The position numbers and the translations under genes are program-made. DNA of 64,000 nucleotides, from NCBI GenBank assembly GCA_022316685.1, contig JAKJHU010000085.1:2108001-2172000 (forward strand). Reading direction: 5' to 3'. Below, in pieces: positions 1-12,152 of the stretch. The notes under the pieces are model-generated. The model had not been told where the DNA came from, did not search any database, and was given only the letters and a program-made list of their open reading frames with translations. The stretch is from Progne subis subis. Its lineage: Eukaryota > Chordata > Aves > Passeriformes > Hirundinidae. Numbering within the stretch: position 1 is the first letter of the stretch; the number at the start of each line of letters is the position of its first letter.

Positions 1-33
1 GACCCCCTGGGAATGCCCTGTGTCCCCCCACAG

Positions 34-3000
34 AACGCTGACACCGCCAAGCAGCTGACGGTCACACAGCAGAGCCAGGAGGAGGTGGCACGTGTCAAGG
101 AGCAGCTGGCATTTCAGGTGGAGCAGGTCAAGCGAGAGGCTGAGATGAAGGTGAGCTCTGGATCCTTCCCTGCTCCCCTGCCAGCACTGAGCCCTCCCCA
201 GCCTGGGAAATGCAGTTTGGGAGCGAGGGAAAGGGGTGGTTGTTGCTTTTGGGCCCTGGCTCCTAGGGAAGGTGTTAATTCATGACTCATTTCCTCTTGC
301 CCAAATCTGCCTTTTCCTCCCCCAAGAAAACACCACAATGCAAATTGATGGGTTTGAGTGCTTTCGTTCTCTCTGGGGCTCAAGATGGGGGCTGCCCCCA
401 AAATTCCTGGCGTGGGGAAAAGGAGCCTTTCCAGGAGACCCCCCAGAACCCCCTCCCTGCAAAACGTGGCAGGGTTCATTCCCTCCGTCCCGGCTGGTGC
501 CGGGGCGCGGCAGGGGCTGAGCCCTGGGCACGGTGTGTGGGCACAGCTGGAGGACCAGAGCGTGCAGATGGAGCAGCTGAGGCGGGAGCTGGACGCCCGC
601 CGGGACGAGCTGGAGCAGGCGCAGCGCTCGCTCAGCCACGCCAAGCAGGTACGGGGCTGGGGGGGCAGCAGGAGCCCAGCTCCCCGTCCCACCCTGCCAC
701 GGGGGCTGGAGCTGCCTCCACTGCTGAGCCAGAGCCCCGAGGAGCTGCCATCAGCGTCACACAGCTCCTGCCTGCGTGTCTGTTGGGCTCCCGGCAGTGG
801 CAGGGGGGTGACGGCATGTCCTGGCCCCCCCCCGGCAGGCAGGCGCGGAGCTCAGCGCCCAGGTGGATGCTCTGCACGCCGAGAAGGAGGTGCTGAGGCG
901 GTCTGTGAGCGAGAAGGAGTGTGAGCTGCTGTCCACACGTGGCCTCGTCGAGGAGAAGGAGCTGCAGCTGAGCCAGGAGGCAGACAAGGCCACCAGGGAG
1001 ATCCGAGAGCTCCAGGGCAGGCTCCTGGAGAAGGTATGGTGCTGTGTGAAGGGCCCAGCGCCCCTCTGCTCAGCGGGGTGAGGTGTCTGGGGGTGCCAGC
1101 CAGTGTAGCCAGTGGGATATCCCAGTCATGGGTCTAATCCTGGAAAGGGGCTCTCGAGGGATATGCTGCTGTGCCACTCACCTGTTCATCCTGCCCCACA
1201 GAGCAACCAGGAGCAGAGCCTGCAGCAGAAGCTGCTGGAGGAGCAGTTTGGAGTCCTGCAGGAGACAGTGAGGGAAGCCCAGGAGATGCTCCGTGATGCC
1301 GTGGCCAAGCTGGATGACCCCCTGCACCTCCGCTGCACCAGCTCCCCAGGTGTGTCCTGCTCATCCAGGGGCTGAAACACGCTCTGCCTTCTCCCTCCTG
1401 GACAGATAAAGTTGCATCTCAGCTCTCCCGTGGCATTTTTTCCATCATGCCTGAGGCGGTTTGGGTCAGACTTCCCAGGATGAATTTTTAGCTCTCACCT
1501 TCAGCACTGTTCTGCTCAGATTTTAGTGCTGTTCCCCAGCCAGGGTGGGACCTCAGTGGTGCCTCATGGAGTCAGCAGTGGTGCAGACACCCTCCAGCCT
1601 GGCCAGTGCTAAGGAAATGAACTGAAATTCCTTGCAGATTACCTGCTGAGCCGGGCGCAGGCGGCGCTGGAGTCCACGGATGCCCTGGAGAAGGGGCACG
1701 CGCAGTACGTGGCCTCCATGGCAGGTACCTGGGGCTGGGGACCGGCACTGCTCCCAGCTTGCTCCTGTTTCCATACATCCGGCAGCCCCCGGTGCCACCG
1801 GCAATGCCCTGCTGACAGAGGGAGCCCCGGGGGGGTTCCCGTGTGCCGCTTCGAGCTGGAGTGGTCAATCCCAACATCTCCGAGTCTTGTACTGACCCCT
1901 GAGTGCCTTCAAGGACGGGCTGCAGCCCCCAGGAGCTGGCAGGGGGTGCCCTGGGCTGGCAGCTGCTGACCCTGTGCTGTGTCTGGCAGATGCTGCGGGG
2001 CTGGTGGGGGCTCTGGCCCTCTTTGCACACCTGGCTGCCGACACCATCGTCAACGGCAGCGCCACGGCCCACCTGGCCCCCACGGACCACGCTGACCGTG
2101 AGTGCAGGGGCTGCTGGGCGGGATGCTTTCTCATGGGCCCTTTCTTTAGGGAGGCTGTGGGAAAGTCCCCTCTGCCAGGGGCAGATTTTACCAAGGACAG
2201 CACATTCTTCGTGCTCCCCTCCCCAAAATTCCCTGCCCCCTGCTGCCCCTCCCTGGGGCCTTGCTCATGGAAACTCATTTGTAATCTCCTAGAAGGCATT
2301 GGGCGGATTCTGCTGGTGCTGAGCTGTGGATGAGGGGAGGAGGAAGATGAGGGTGGGCAGGGCTGGGAGGAAGGGCTGGCACCAAGCTGTGCTCTCCTCA
2401 GGGCTGACGGAGACGTGCCGGGAGTGCGGCCAGCGGAGCCTGGAGTACCTGGACACGCTGAAGGACAGGCAGAGGCTGGGCAGTGCCGAGCTGGGGGACG
2501 TGCGGGGGGCTCTGCGAGGGGTCCTGCAGCTGGCCCAGGTAGGAGATGGAGCCCAGCACAGCCACCCTCCCCCTCGGGGCTGCCAGGGTGGGTCCCAGGG
2601 AACACTTTGGGGTTTTTTGTCCCCTGTACCAACAAGTTCTGGTGCTTCCCTTGAGCCATCTCAGCTTCTGAGCACTGAGACCCTTCCTGGGGGTGCACAG
2701 GGCTGGTCATCCTCAGATCAGCTGAAGTCTTTCAGCCCAGTAACCCCTGTGGAAGGAAACTTCCATCTTTCAGATATTTCTCCTCGTGAAGCCCCTGTTA
2801 GTCTTTTCCTTTACACCACTCAAGAGTCCTCTGGAGCAGAAACTGCTCCTCTGATGGAGTTTTGTCACCTTGATTTGGGGCATTTCTTACTCTGAGGTCC
2901 CCTGTGCCATGTTTGCTGTGAGCTGGTGGCACACGTTCCTTCACCTTTGCAGGCTGCAGAATGCTGCTCCTGCAGCTTTAATTATTTGGCAGGGGCAGGA

Positions 3001-6000
3001 AGGAATTGGACATCTTGATTTGTAGTTATTCCTCATAAATGTTCCCCTCTGTTTCTCTGCCTAAAACCTCCTTGTGCCTGCTGCCTCCTCTGGCAGGAGC
3101 TGAGACCCAAGAGCCTGGACATCAAGCAGGAGGAGCTGGGGGACATGGTTGAGAAGGAGATGGCCTCCACGTCGGAGGCGATCGAGGATGCTGTCAGGAG
3201 GATAGAGGTGAGGCAGAGCTGCAGGGTGGGCCATTCTGGGGCCCTGGGGTGGCAGAGTGTCCATCACTCCTCCACCTTTCTCACCCCAACGTGGCATCCT
3301 GCCCTTCCTCTCGTGTTTCCCAACAGGAGATGATGAGCCAGGCCAGGAATGAGAGCTCTGGGGTTAAGCTGGAAGTGAACGAGCGGTGAGTTTTGGGGAG
3401 GGACGTGTGACAGATCTGTACCCTGCTGGGCTGTGCTCTGCTCCAAAACAGCCTGGCTGGTCTCAAAAAAAGCACCATTTTCTGAGGCCAGAGCTTCCCT
3501 GGATGCTGAACACTTTTCTCTTGCTTCCTTCCAGGATTCTGAACTCCTGCACGGATCTAATGAAGGTCAGTGCTGCAGAAACCCATCTGGGGTGCACAAA
3601 ACTGTGACCTCCCACCGGCAGCGGCATCAATCCTCCTCTAGAAGACCCCAATCAAACCCCAAAACCTGTTCCCCTTCATTCCAGGCTATCAGACTTCTTG
3701 TAACAACATCCACGAACCTACAGAAGGAGATAGTGGAAAGTGGCCGGGTGAGTCCTCCCTTACACTTCTCTCTTCGTGCTGATGTGAAATACGGGAGAAT
3801 TTCCTCCAGGTTGCAGAAACGCTCTGGATTTCATGGTTTCCCATGTTAGCAGCACTCTGGCAGTGCCAGTTGCTGGAGATGGGCTGCTCAGCCCTGTGCT
3901 CTCTTGCAGAAATCGCTGTCACCCTTGCAAACCCTGTCCATCTAAAGATGATGGCCCAAACTTGTGTGCTTTAAACCAAACCCAGCTCAGATTTGTAGGC
4001 TTGGGACTCTGATGTTGTTTTCCTTGATAATTATTTAAGCAGGTCAGTAAGAGCAGCATGAAGAGCACAGGGATGCTGTCGCTCCCTTGATTTACGGCTT
4101 TATATATTAATACAAATATTTAATATTAATTAATTTAATTTAATATATAATATATATCAATATATCATTTATACATTGCTGCACTTTATATGGATATTTA
4201 ATACGGATTTATACGTCCTGTATATGAGACACAAAGTTGATCCAGGCCATAATATTCTGATAACAACAGGGGGCAGCAACAACTCAGGAGTTTTACGCCA
4301 AGAACTCGCGCTGGACCGAAGGGCTGATCTCTGCCTCCAAGGCCGTGGGCTGGGGAGCCACACAGCTCGTGTAGGTATCCCCAGGCCAGGAGCTTTCCCT
4401 GGGCTGCACCCAGGTGCTTCCCTGTCACCCCCTCATCCAAAATTCCCACTGCTGAGGCGTCACGGGGCGTGTTGCTGATTCCTTGTGGAATTGCTTACTG
4501 GAGAGCTTTGCTGGCTTTTTATGGACCCTCAGTTTGGTTCACTGCTAATTGCTCACGGAGCATGGCAGCCTGGGTTGGATCACAGTCACCCAGCTGGGGA
4601 GGGCAGCTCCTCCCTGCGTGCAGAATGTGAAATCAAATCCCCCATCCCGGTTCCTGCTCCGCTGGTTGTGGATGGGGTGGGTGGGATTGGGGCAGGGTGT
4701 TCCCTGTGCCGGTGCAGGAAATGTTGGGGGGGTCCTTTGGGCAAAGCTTTCAAAATCTCATCCGCTATGGAAACAAAATCCTGCCTCTGGCCACATTGCC
4801 TGGATCACAGGCACCGAGTAATTGCTTTGTGTATGAGCTTTAATAGCAGCAGGGCTCGATCTTGGAGATCTTTTCCAGCTGTAAGTACAAAGCTGCTGGA
4901 TCCAGATGCTGCTTTCTGAGGGTATTAGCAGGCGATAAATAATCTGAACTTGCTCTCTTGTGCCTCTGACAATTCCCCCTTTCGACCCCTGCTGCAGGGA
5001 GTCTGCGGACAGGGTCGTCCTGCACACGGGGAAATACGAGGAACTGATCGTCTGCTCCCACGAGATCGCTGCCAGCACAGGCCCAGCTGGTGGCTGCCTC
5101 CAAGGTGGGTGTCCCTGTGGATCCTCGGGTGTCTCCTCACTCTGTTCCCATCCTCTCTGCCAATCCTGCAGCCTCCCAGAGCAGGGAGAAGGGAAGCTCT
5201 CGCTCTTTTCCAGTCTGGGATTTTAATCCATGTGTTAATATTCCCACACCTGAGGCTTGCCTTGGAAATGAAGATGTGGAAAACCTCCCGTCTTCCTCCT
5301 GTCGAGCTGGTTATGTAAAGAAAATGTTAATAACTGCCAAGAAATCCAGAAAAGCAGCTGCAGGAGCTGGAATTGAGGATGGAGGGCTTTGGTCCTTGCC
5401 ACCTTTCCTGTGGGTGTGGGTGGAAGTGAGGGGGGTGGAGGTTTCAGCGAGCACACAAAGATGCAGGTGTGGGGGGATCCATAGGGATTTTTACACCAGA
5501 TGGTTTTAAGATGAGGAGCACGGTTTAAGAACCAGAGCTGTGTCTCGAAGGGGGAGCAGAGCTGGTTTGGTGCCCTGGGGGCTGAAGGGCTTTGCAGGGA
5601 TCACCTTGTCTGCCACGATGGGATCACTGAGGATAAACCTTCCCAGCTGTCCCTCCATCCATTCTTTCCACTCCCAGGTTTTCATGCCCAAAAGCTCTTT
5701 GCCTCCTCCTGGGGGGGTCATGGTGGGCACCCACAGCCATTCCTGTGCTCCTTGCAGGTGAAGGCCGAGAAGAGCAGCAGGAACCTGGCCAGGCTCCAGG
5801 AGTGCTCACGCAACGTCAACGAGATGGCAGCAAACGTAGTGGCTTCCACCAAGTCGGGGCAAGAGCAGATAGAGGAGAAAGGTGAGGGGTTTTTGCAAGG
5901 AAAAGGTAAAAAAAAAAAACCCACCCCAAATCCCTTTGGCCTGGGGAACACCCCGGAGGCGTCCGTCCATGAGGAGTGCCCTCAGCAGGGGCCCTGCTTT

Positions 6001-6448
6001 CCTCCACAGACACCATGGACTTCTCGGGCATGTCCCTCATCAAGCTGAAGAAGGAGGAGATGGAAACGCAGGTACAGCCCTGAGGCGGATTCCGTGTGGC
6101 TGCCCCCCACCGCGGGGGCCCTCTGCCCCCAGCACGGGTCCCAGCACGGCTTTTGGGCGCAGGTGAAGGTGCTGGAGCTGGAGAAGCGGCTGGAGGGCGA
6201 GCGGGTCCGTCTGGGCGAGCTGAGGAAGCAGCACTACGTCCTGGCCGGGGGCTGCGAGGACGCGCAGGAGGACGGGGAGGCCAGGCCGGCGCCGGCACCG
6301 CGCCGAGGGATCCTCAAGAAACCTCCCATTGCCCAGAAACCCGGCCTGGGGCAGGTGGGGCCCGGCTTGGGGTGGGAACGGGGGGCAGGGGGGGCTCTTG
6401 GCACCGTTCCTGACCTCTGGCTTTGTCCCGTTCTCCTTGCAGCCCTAG
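34..6448 (+). CDS. HIP1R: HIP1R, 3' half (clathrin/actin-linking endocytic adaptor), 5' partial
   Basis: Huntingtin-interacting protein 1-related links clathrin light chain to F-actin during endocytosis. The window starts in an intron, so the ANTH domain lies upstream. Exons: 34-150, 547-648, 839-1033, 1202-1349, 1638-1724, 1990-2097, 2402-2538, 3097-3207, 3327-3385, 3535-3565, 3685-3747, 4270-4370, 4998-5104, 5758-5881, 6010-6071, 6163-6354 and 6443-6448. All junctions are GT-AG and phases agree, giving about 582 C-terminal residues (human protein about 1068). Exons up to about 1350 encode heptad-rich coiled coil. From 2402 on is the THATCH/I-LWEQ actin-binding domain, with blocks such as WTEGLISASKAVGWGATQLV and EELIVCSHEIAAST. 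The segment RLGELRKQHYVLAG near the end is typical of HIP1/HIP1R. One extra G at 5080-5081 breaks the frame inside exon 4998-5104; discounting it restores the family sequence. The last exon adds only Pro before TAG. Identity is near certain; the exact C-terminus is not. Confidence 0.95.
4095..4180. repeat. AT-rich low-complexity tract in HIP1R intron
   Basis: Almost pure A/T sequence made of TTAATAT/ATATAT words, about 90 bp upstream of the exon at 4270. It contrasts sharply with the GC-rich exons around it. No coding or RNA signal is seen. Confidence 0.8.
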
Positions 6449-7200
6449 CGAGGGCCCGGGCCGCCCCACGCTCACGTTGCCTTCGCGCTGCTGTGCCTTC
6501 ACGCGCGGGGTCTCGTCCCTCAGCGCCCGGCCTGGAAACAATCCCCAACGGGATGGGTTTTGTTTTGTCTTTTTTTTAAGGAATGTGTTTTATTTTTGGT
6601 TTTCCTATTTTTTTCTGAACTGTAGAGTGGCGGGCGTTCCTGCGCTCCGCGAGCACCGCTGAGTGCTCTCCTCCTCCTTCTCCTTTTCCTCCTCCTTCTT
6701 CTCTTCCTCCTCCTTTTTTTCCTCCTCCTCCTCGCCTGCCAACCGGCTCTCCCGGTTTAATTTAATTTGGGGTTTGTTTGGGTTAATTTTTTTTTTTTAA
6801 AGGACTTTATCAGCACTAGACATTTTCAGTAAATGTAGCTCTACTGTACTGCTCAGACCCTTTTCCAAGAACTGTGAACTGGTTTTACAGTAGGAAACTG
6901 GTGGGGTTTTCTTGCAACAATTTTTTAAATTCCCCTTTTTCCAGCCTGAGGAATATTTGACTTCATTTTGGAGCGGGATCAGCCCTCAGCAGGAAGGGAA
7001 ACATTCGCCTTCCCAGCACCTGGAGCAGGGCTTTGTTAGGGAAAAGCCGTTACTGACACAACACTGGCAATAAGGACACAAACTTGTTTTTTTTTTTTTC
7101 CTTTTCTATTTTTTATTACTACAGCAATGTCAAGGGATCGGTTGCGTTATGTTTTATATTTAAGATAATTAGCAGAATTAAATCTAACCGTGGCCTAGGG
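6449..7200 (+). other. HIP1R: HIP1R 3' UTR (end inferred)
   Basis: Sequence after the HIP1R stop is U-rich when transcribed and lacks coding character. It contains a long CT-rich tract and several T runs. The most plausible polyadenylation signal is ATTAAA at 7177-7182; the nearest canonical AATAAA is much farther away at 8662-8667. The 3' boundary is inferred from these hexamers only. Confidence 0.45.
6666..6735. repeat. CT-rich polypyrimidine tract in HIP1R 3' UTR
   Basis: About 70 bases consisting almost only of C and T, built from CTCCTCCTT-type words. It lies in the presumed HIP1R 3' UTR, so it would be transcribed as a C/U-rich stretch. Confidence 0.85.
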
Positions 7201-7451
7201 GAGCCAGGGGCTAGAGAAGTCTGCAGCAATAAGGAATTACTGATGTGGAGAGATGTGGGGGCAGAATCAAAATCCTGTCAGCTGTGTCTTCCCTTGGAGC
7301 AACTGCCAGGATGTAGATTATTAAAGGAGCAATATTTAAAATACTTTTGTGTTGCTTTGTTGCTGGGGAGGGTGTTGATAACAGGGCCAGGGCCGTGACA
7401 GGGTTGGTTGCAGAAAACTGGGCCTGAGCTGTGGGGCAGAGAGAGGCAGTA

Positions 7452-7830
7452 AATTAGCAAATGTGCCTAAATATATTTATATATGCACACAAAGATATAT
7501 AGAGAGTCCTCTCTATGTATGTGTAGCCATATGTATCTATGGTTCTGCATGTGCCTATATATTTTTAATATATTTTTATATATATATATATATATGCATT
7601 TTTGCATAATTTATGTGCCTATACTATATATAATATATATAATGTAATATATAATTATTTTATATTTTAAAATTATATTTTATATATAATTATTATTACA
7701 GATCTATGATAGGTAACATAGGTGATTTATAATATATATTAGTACATACTACACACATGTTGCATATATATTATTATATATCTATTAGGTATAATATAGA
7801 TATTTATTTAATAGGCAGCTGAATACTGTA
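7452..7830. repeat. TA-rich microsatellite/low-complexity block
   Basis: Nearly 400 bp dominated by ATATAT, TATTTAT and TAATATAT words, with short GC-bearing interruptions such as GTATGTGTAGCC. It lies just beyond the presumed 3' end of HIP1R. No hairpin with the loop and arm character of a microRNA could be singled out. Confidence 0.85.
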
Positions 7831-9480
7831 CATAATATCATGTGGGTGATAAGACTGGAGCATTGAGAGTTCAGCACGACAGGGTGCCCACAGCTGCCTT
7901 GAGTTTAGGTGCTGAGTGTGAGGGTTTGTCAGGTTCAGTCAGCATTCACATCCCAGCCCTGGTTACCCTCAGCCCCAGTTAGTCACACTCGATAAAAGGC
8001 AGGGCTCTGCACCTCTGTGACTGCCAGAGGCTGACAAGCAGTGGACAAGGATCACGAGTGGCTGTATCTCGGGTACCACATTCCCAGTTTCATTATTTAT
8101 CGGAGTTGCGCAGCGCTGCCGTGGCTCAGAGCTGACTGCACAGGTTTCTGGGCAGTGCCTGGAGTGCCGCTGCTCCTGTCCCATCTCCTGTGGACACAGT
8201 GCATGCCCCAGCAGGGCTCTGCGCCTATCCCGGTGCTGCTGGGTGAGGGGAGCTGCTCTGATCCTGCAGGTTCTGCTGAGACCTCTCCAGGCCGGGGGTT
8301 TATTCCCTGCTCAGCCTTCCCCTGAGCGCTGGGACAGCGTTACACAGCCCTGGCCCTCGGCTGGCTGCTGTCACATCAAGTGACGATGACACAGCAGTGA
8401 CAGGGGCCAGCTCCCTGCTGAGTTTCGTTTCTTTCCGAGACCTTTTCTCTCAAGGAAGTGCTTTCTGCAGTAGCTCAAAGTCTATTTACAGACAGTGATA
8501 AAGATATATTTGCTGGGAGACTGACGTCATCCAACCACTCACACCATCACATTTCATCATGGAGATACTGATTAATCAAGAATGCAAACTTTTAAACTCT
8601 CACTACCCTAAGTCCAGCCACAGTCCTGCTTAAAGGATTTGTTATTTTTAAAGAACTCAAAAATAAAATGTGGCTTTGAGATTGATGCTGTGGCTAAATG
8701 TAACTTGTTTACCCCCACCGCTGTCACACTGTGATTTACTTGAAACCATCCAGGCCAGCATAATCAAAAGTCTCGAAAAGTAGCACACAAATACAAACAA
8801 GCTCTCTAACTTACTTGAAATGTATTCTAAGTCAATTTTTGTACAAAAATAATTTTACTGTCTGGTTGAATTTTTTTTCTTCAGCCTTACATTTTTTTGG
8901 AAATGTTTTGCTAGTGGTAGCTGACAAAAATATCAGGACGACAAAAATATCAGAACTGTGTGTCTGCAAAGGTTTATTTCGAGACTCCATCAAGAGATCC
9001 TGTTGTTCCGGATCCAATTTGCTAATGACTTTTAAATACCATTACTTGCTGTGGAGGGAGAAAGATGTTTCACTCGACGTGCTCCTGAGAACAAATTTAA
9101 CTCAGTACCTGTAAGAGAAGCAGTGGAAAATAACCAAGTTGTGAAACATTCCACCTTCTGTTCCCTTCCACCGAGGTGAGTAAAGTCCAATTTATTTTTT
9201 CTCGAAGCAGCTTTCGAGCAGTCTGTTAGCACAGCTCTCCTCTGCCCACCCTCAGCTGCCAAAGCTCCAGTGGCCACAGATCAGGTTGAGCACCAGCACA
9301 CGAAGCAACAGCAGCTCAGCAACAGCAGCAAGGGAGAGCAAAGCTGGCAAAACACAAGTGTCAGATCACTGAGGGGGGAAAAGTGCATTGAAATGGGCTG
9401 GTACAGGCTCTAGGAAGTCAGGTGAAGAAACCAAACCACAGAACTTCTGCCCAACTTGTGTTTTTAAGAGCCCCTGAAGC

Positions 9481-9540
9481 CACAAAAAAAAGAAAAAAAG
9501 AGAAAAAGAAAAAGAAGAAAGAAAGAAAAAAAAAAAAGCA
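9481..9540. repeat. Purine (A/G) run
   Basis: About 60 bases of A with scattered G and no pyrimidine after the first few bases. This is a simple sequence run in intergenic DNA. Confidence 0.85.
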
Positions 9541-12099
9541 ACCACTCCTTTGCAAGAAAAAATATTTTTCTGCTGTGCCCAACCAGGCATGAATTACATG
9601 AGTTTGGGCAGCAGAGTCTTTAGGGATGGTATTTCCTGGATGACCCACTCAGAAAAACGACTGGGGCAACCCAGAAGCACCAGCTAATCAAATCATTGAA
9701 CAAATGCTTCTAGGTATGCAAGCTTAAATAAAATCAAAACACCACAAAGCTGCTCTGGATTCCTCTCATAGCCTGTGAGACAACATACCCCAGGCCAAAA
9801 GGCATTTCCACATTTCTCCACAGGCAGCATTTTCTCCTCAGCCAGGTGGGCTCATTCCAGGGCTGAGAAGTGCAGCTGCTTTGTCACCTCCCATCCTCTG
9901 TGCCCGGCTCTCTCAGGACAAACCAACCCCTCAGAAATGAGCCCACCCCAGCGCGGGTGCCAGAATAATGTGCAGTTTTAAGTGCACGTAGCAAGGTGTG
10001 GCATTGTGCTGTGAGAAGGAAATATTTTTAGCTTTGATGGAAAAAAATAATTCCTACTCATCACGTACAGGAGTGCAGGAAAAGCACCTTTGGAAATAAT
10101 AAGCAGCATGAAAAAAAATAGCTTTTAGCTTACAGCAGGATCCAGGGTGTGCACTGGCACATCTCCCAGCCTCAGCAGCCTGGGATTTGTCCTGCAGGTA
10201 GGGGTAAAACCAGAGAGTGAGGCTGAGAGCCCAGCACAGGGACAGCACCTCTAACACGTCACTGGAGACCCAAAATCTCTCAAAAACCCTCAAGCAACAC
10301 GCCCAGCTTCCAGTGAGCAAGTTCCAGAGAGGCGAAGAAGCAAACCTGTAAAAGCCTGGTGTGAGGAACTGATTAATGTACAACCCCAGGGGACTCAAAT
10401 TACAGGAGCAAGGGCGAGGGAAGGAGCTGCACAGCCTCCAAAGCCACCTGAGGGAAGGGACGAGCCAAGGCCACACGGACACCGCAGTGTCCCCAGCACG
10501 ACACCTTTTACCTTTTATGGGGGCGTTTTGATTTTTTGTGCCCTCCCTGGCAAGGTGGGACCCTGCACAATGCCACCTCCTTCGCACTGGGAACAATCCC
10601 AGCCAGGACAAGCTCCTGGGGCACCAAGCACAGGGAGTGGCCACCAGAACCCTGGCCCTGGAGCAGGCACAGCTGGAGTCCCACAGCTCTTCAAGCTAAA
10701 AAAAACCGAGCAAATTCTTAGAAGAGCTGAGCTGAAGAGCTGCAGCTTTTACATAACACCTTCCCCTGCCCTCGCCCACCTGCTCTGAGTCAGCACAGCA
10801 GCTTTTCCTCATCTGCACTTTCCCTTCCTGCAGGTTATCCAATCTCTGCAGCCACCACAAAGGGAACGGATCAAGGAACAATTAAAAAAGGGATTTTCTC
10901 CCCTGATCAGTTATTCTGCACTAGGATTTCTATTTCACATCGCTACTAAAGCGACAGATATCACAGCAAATTACATCAGGTCTTTTCTGCCCTCTGACTC
11001 ATATTCCTAAATAACTCTGGTTGACTCATTTCTCCTAACTTGGCTCAAATCTAAGATTTTCCTCTCTTAAAAAAAAAAAAAAAAGGCTTTCTCCCTTCAG
11101 CTTTCCCAAGTGATTCTGAACGTTCCCACTAGCTAATTGTAGGAAATTAAAGAAAAGCAAAGGGGTTTTACCTGACAGACAGCCCACCTACCTCGCTGCC
11201 CTGATTACAACATGCAAAATCCACCGTGAGCAAACCCATCCTGTGTCAGCTCCATACAAAATGGACTCATTATATCCAGTCACTAAAAATGCAGCCAACA
11301 GATCTACTATGAATAATTAAAGCATTTTGCAATTTTATGTTCTACATCCACCTACAACTTATGTTTCTGTTGCTACAGAAAAAAATAAAAAAAAACAAAA
11401 AACAACAACAAAAACAAAAACAAACACCATTAGGGCTGAAAATCATTAACAGAACTGCACCACAACTCAACAGAGCCACAAGGGGACAGGACACCAAGAG
11501 ATATGCAATTTTATTTAAAATCAGAACACAGTAGATAACAGAAAGACTTATTATGCAAACAAATCCACTGTATGTTTCACAACTTGCTCGGCATATAAAA
11601 CTGCCCCTTATTAAGGGCTCACACAGAGGAACTGTTCAAGCACAGGACGACTCTGCCCCCTCTGAACTCCACCTCTGCCACGCAGCTCCGCGTGAGGGAA
11701 GAACAACTGTCGCTCTGAGCTCTGTATCTACGTTATGATTCCAGTTTGAGAGGGCAGAGAAGTCCCAAGAGAGGCGGAGACTGAGGCTGTGAGGTTGGGC
11801 AGTGGGGCCCAGGCGCCTCCTGTTCCCTCCAGCGCTGCAGGGGTGAGCTGTCTGCCTGAGCCAGTGCAGGAAACACGCACTGCACCTTCTGGGGACACAG
11901 CCTGAGAGCACTGAGAGGCACCCAGGAGCCGAGTCCCGACTCACACAAAGGACTGGCACAAACGCTGCTGCCCAAAGAGAGCGTTTCCAACGCCCTAAAG
12001 CCGTGTTACACGTTGGATTGAAAGGATTTTTCTCCACTCCAATTGCTTTGGGGAAGTATATGCTATTTGTAGCAGACATCAAAAATCCTTTTTGTGTAT

Positions 12100-12152
12100 T
12101 TTTATATATATATATATATATATATAATTTTTTTAAATTTTTTTTTTTTTGG
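12100..12152. repeat. (TA)n microsatellite with adjoining T run
   Basis: About eleven TA dinucleotide units followed by ATTTTTTTAAA and a run of T. It is probably length-polymorphic and lies in the gap between HIP1R and VPS37B. Confidence 0.85.

Noticed and set aside
1865..2710. 281-codon minus-strand frame opposite HIP1R exons
   Set aside because: It is antisense to conserved HIP1R exons and introns and is Pro/Ser/Ala-rich, a typical shadow of GC-rich sequence.
7452..7830. Possible microRNA or structured RNA in the TA-rich block
   Set aside because: Any TA repeat folds on itself; there is no distinct arm and loop pattern or GC-bearing stem to support a real RNA.
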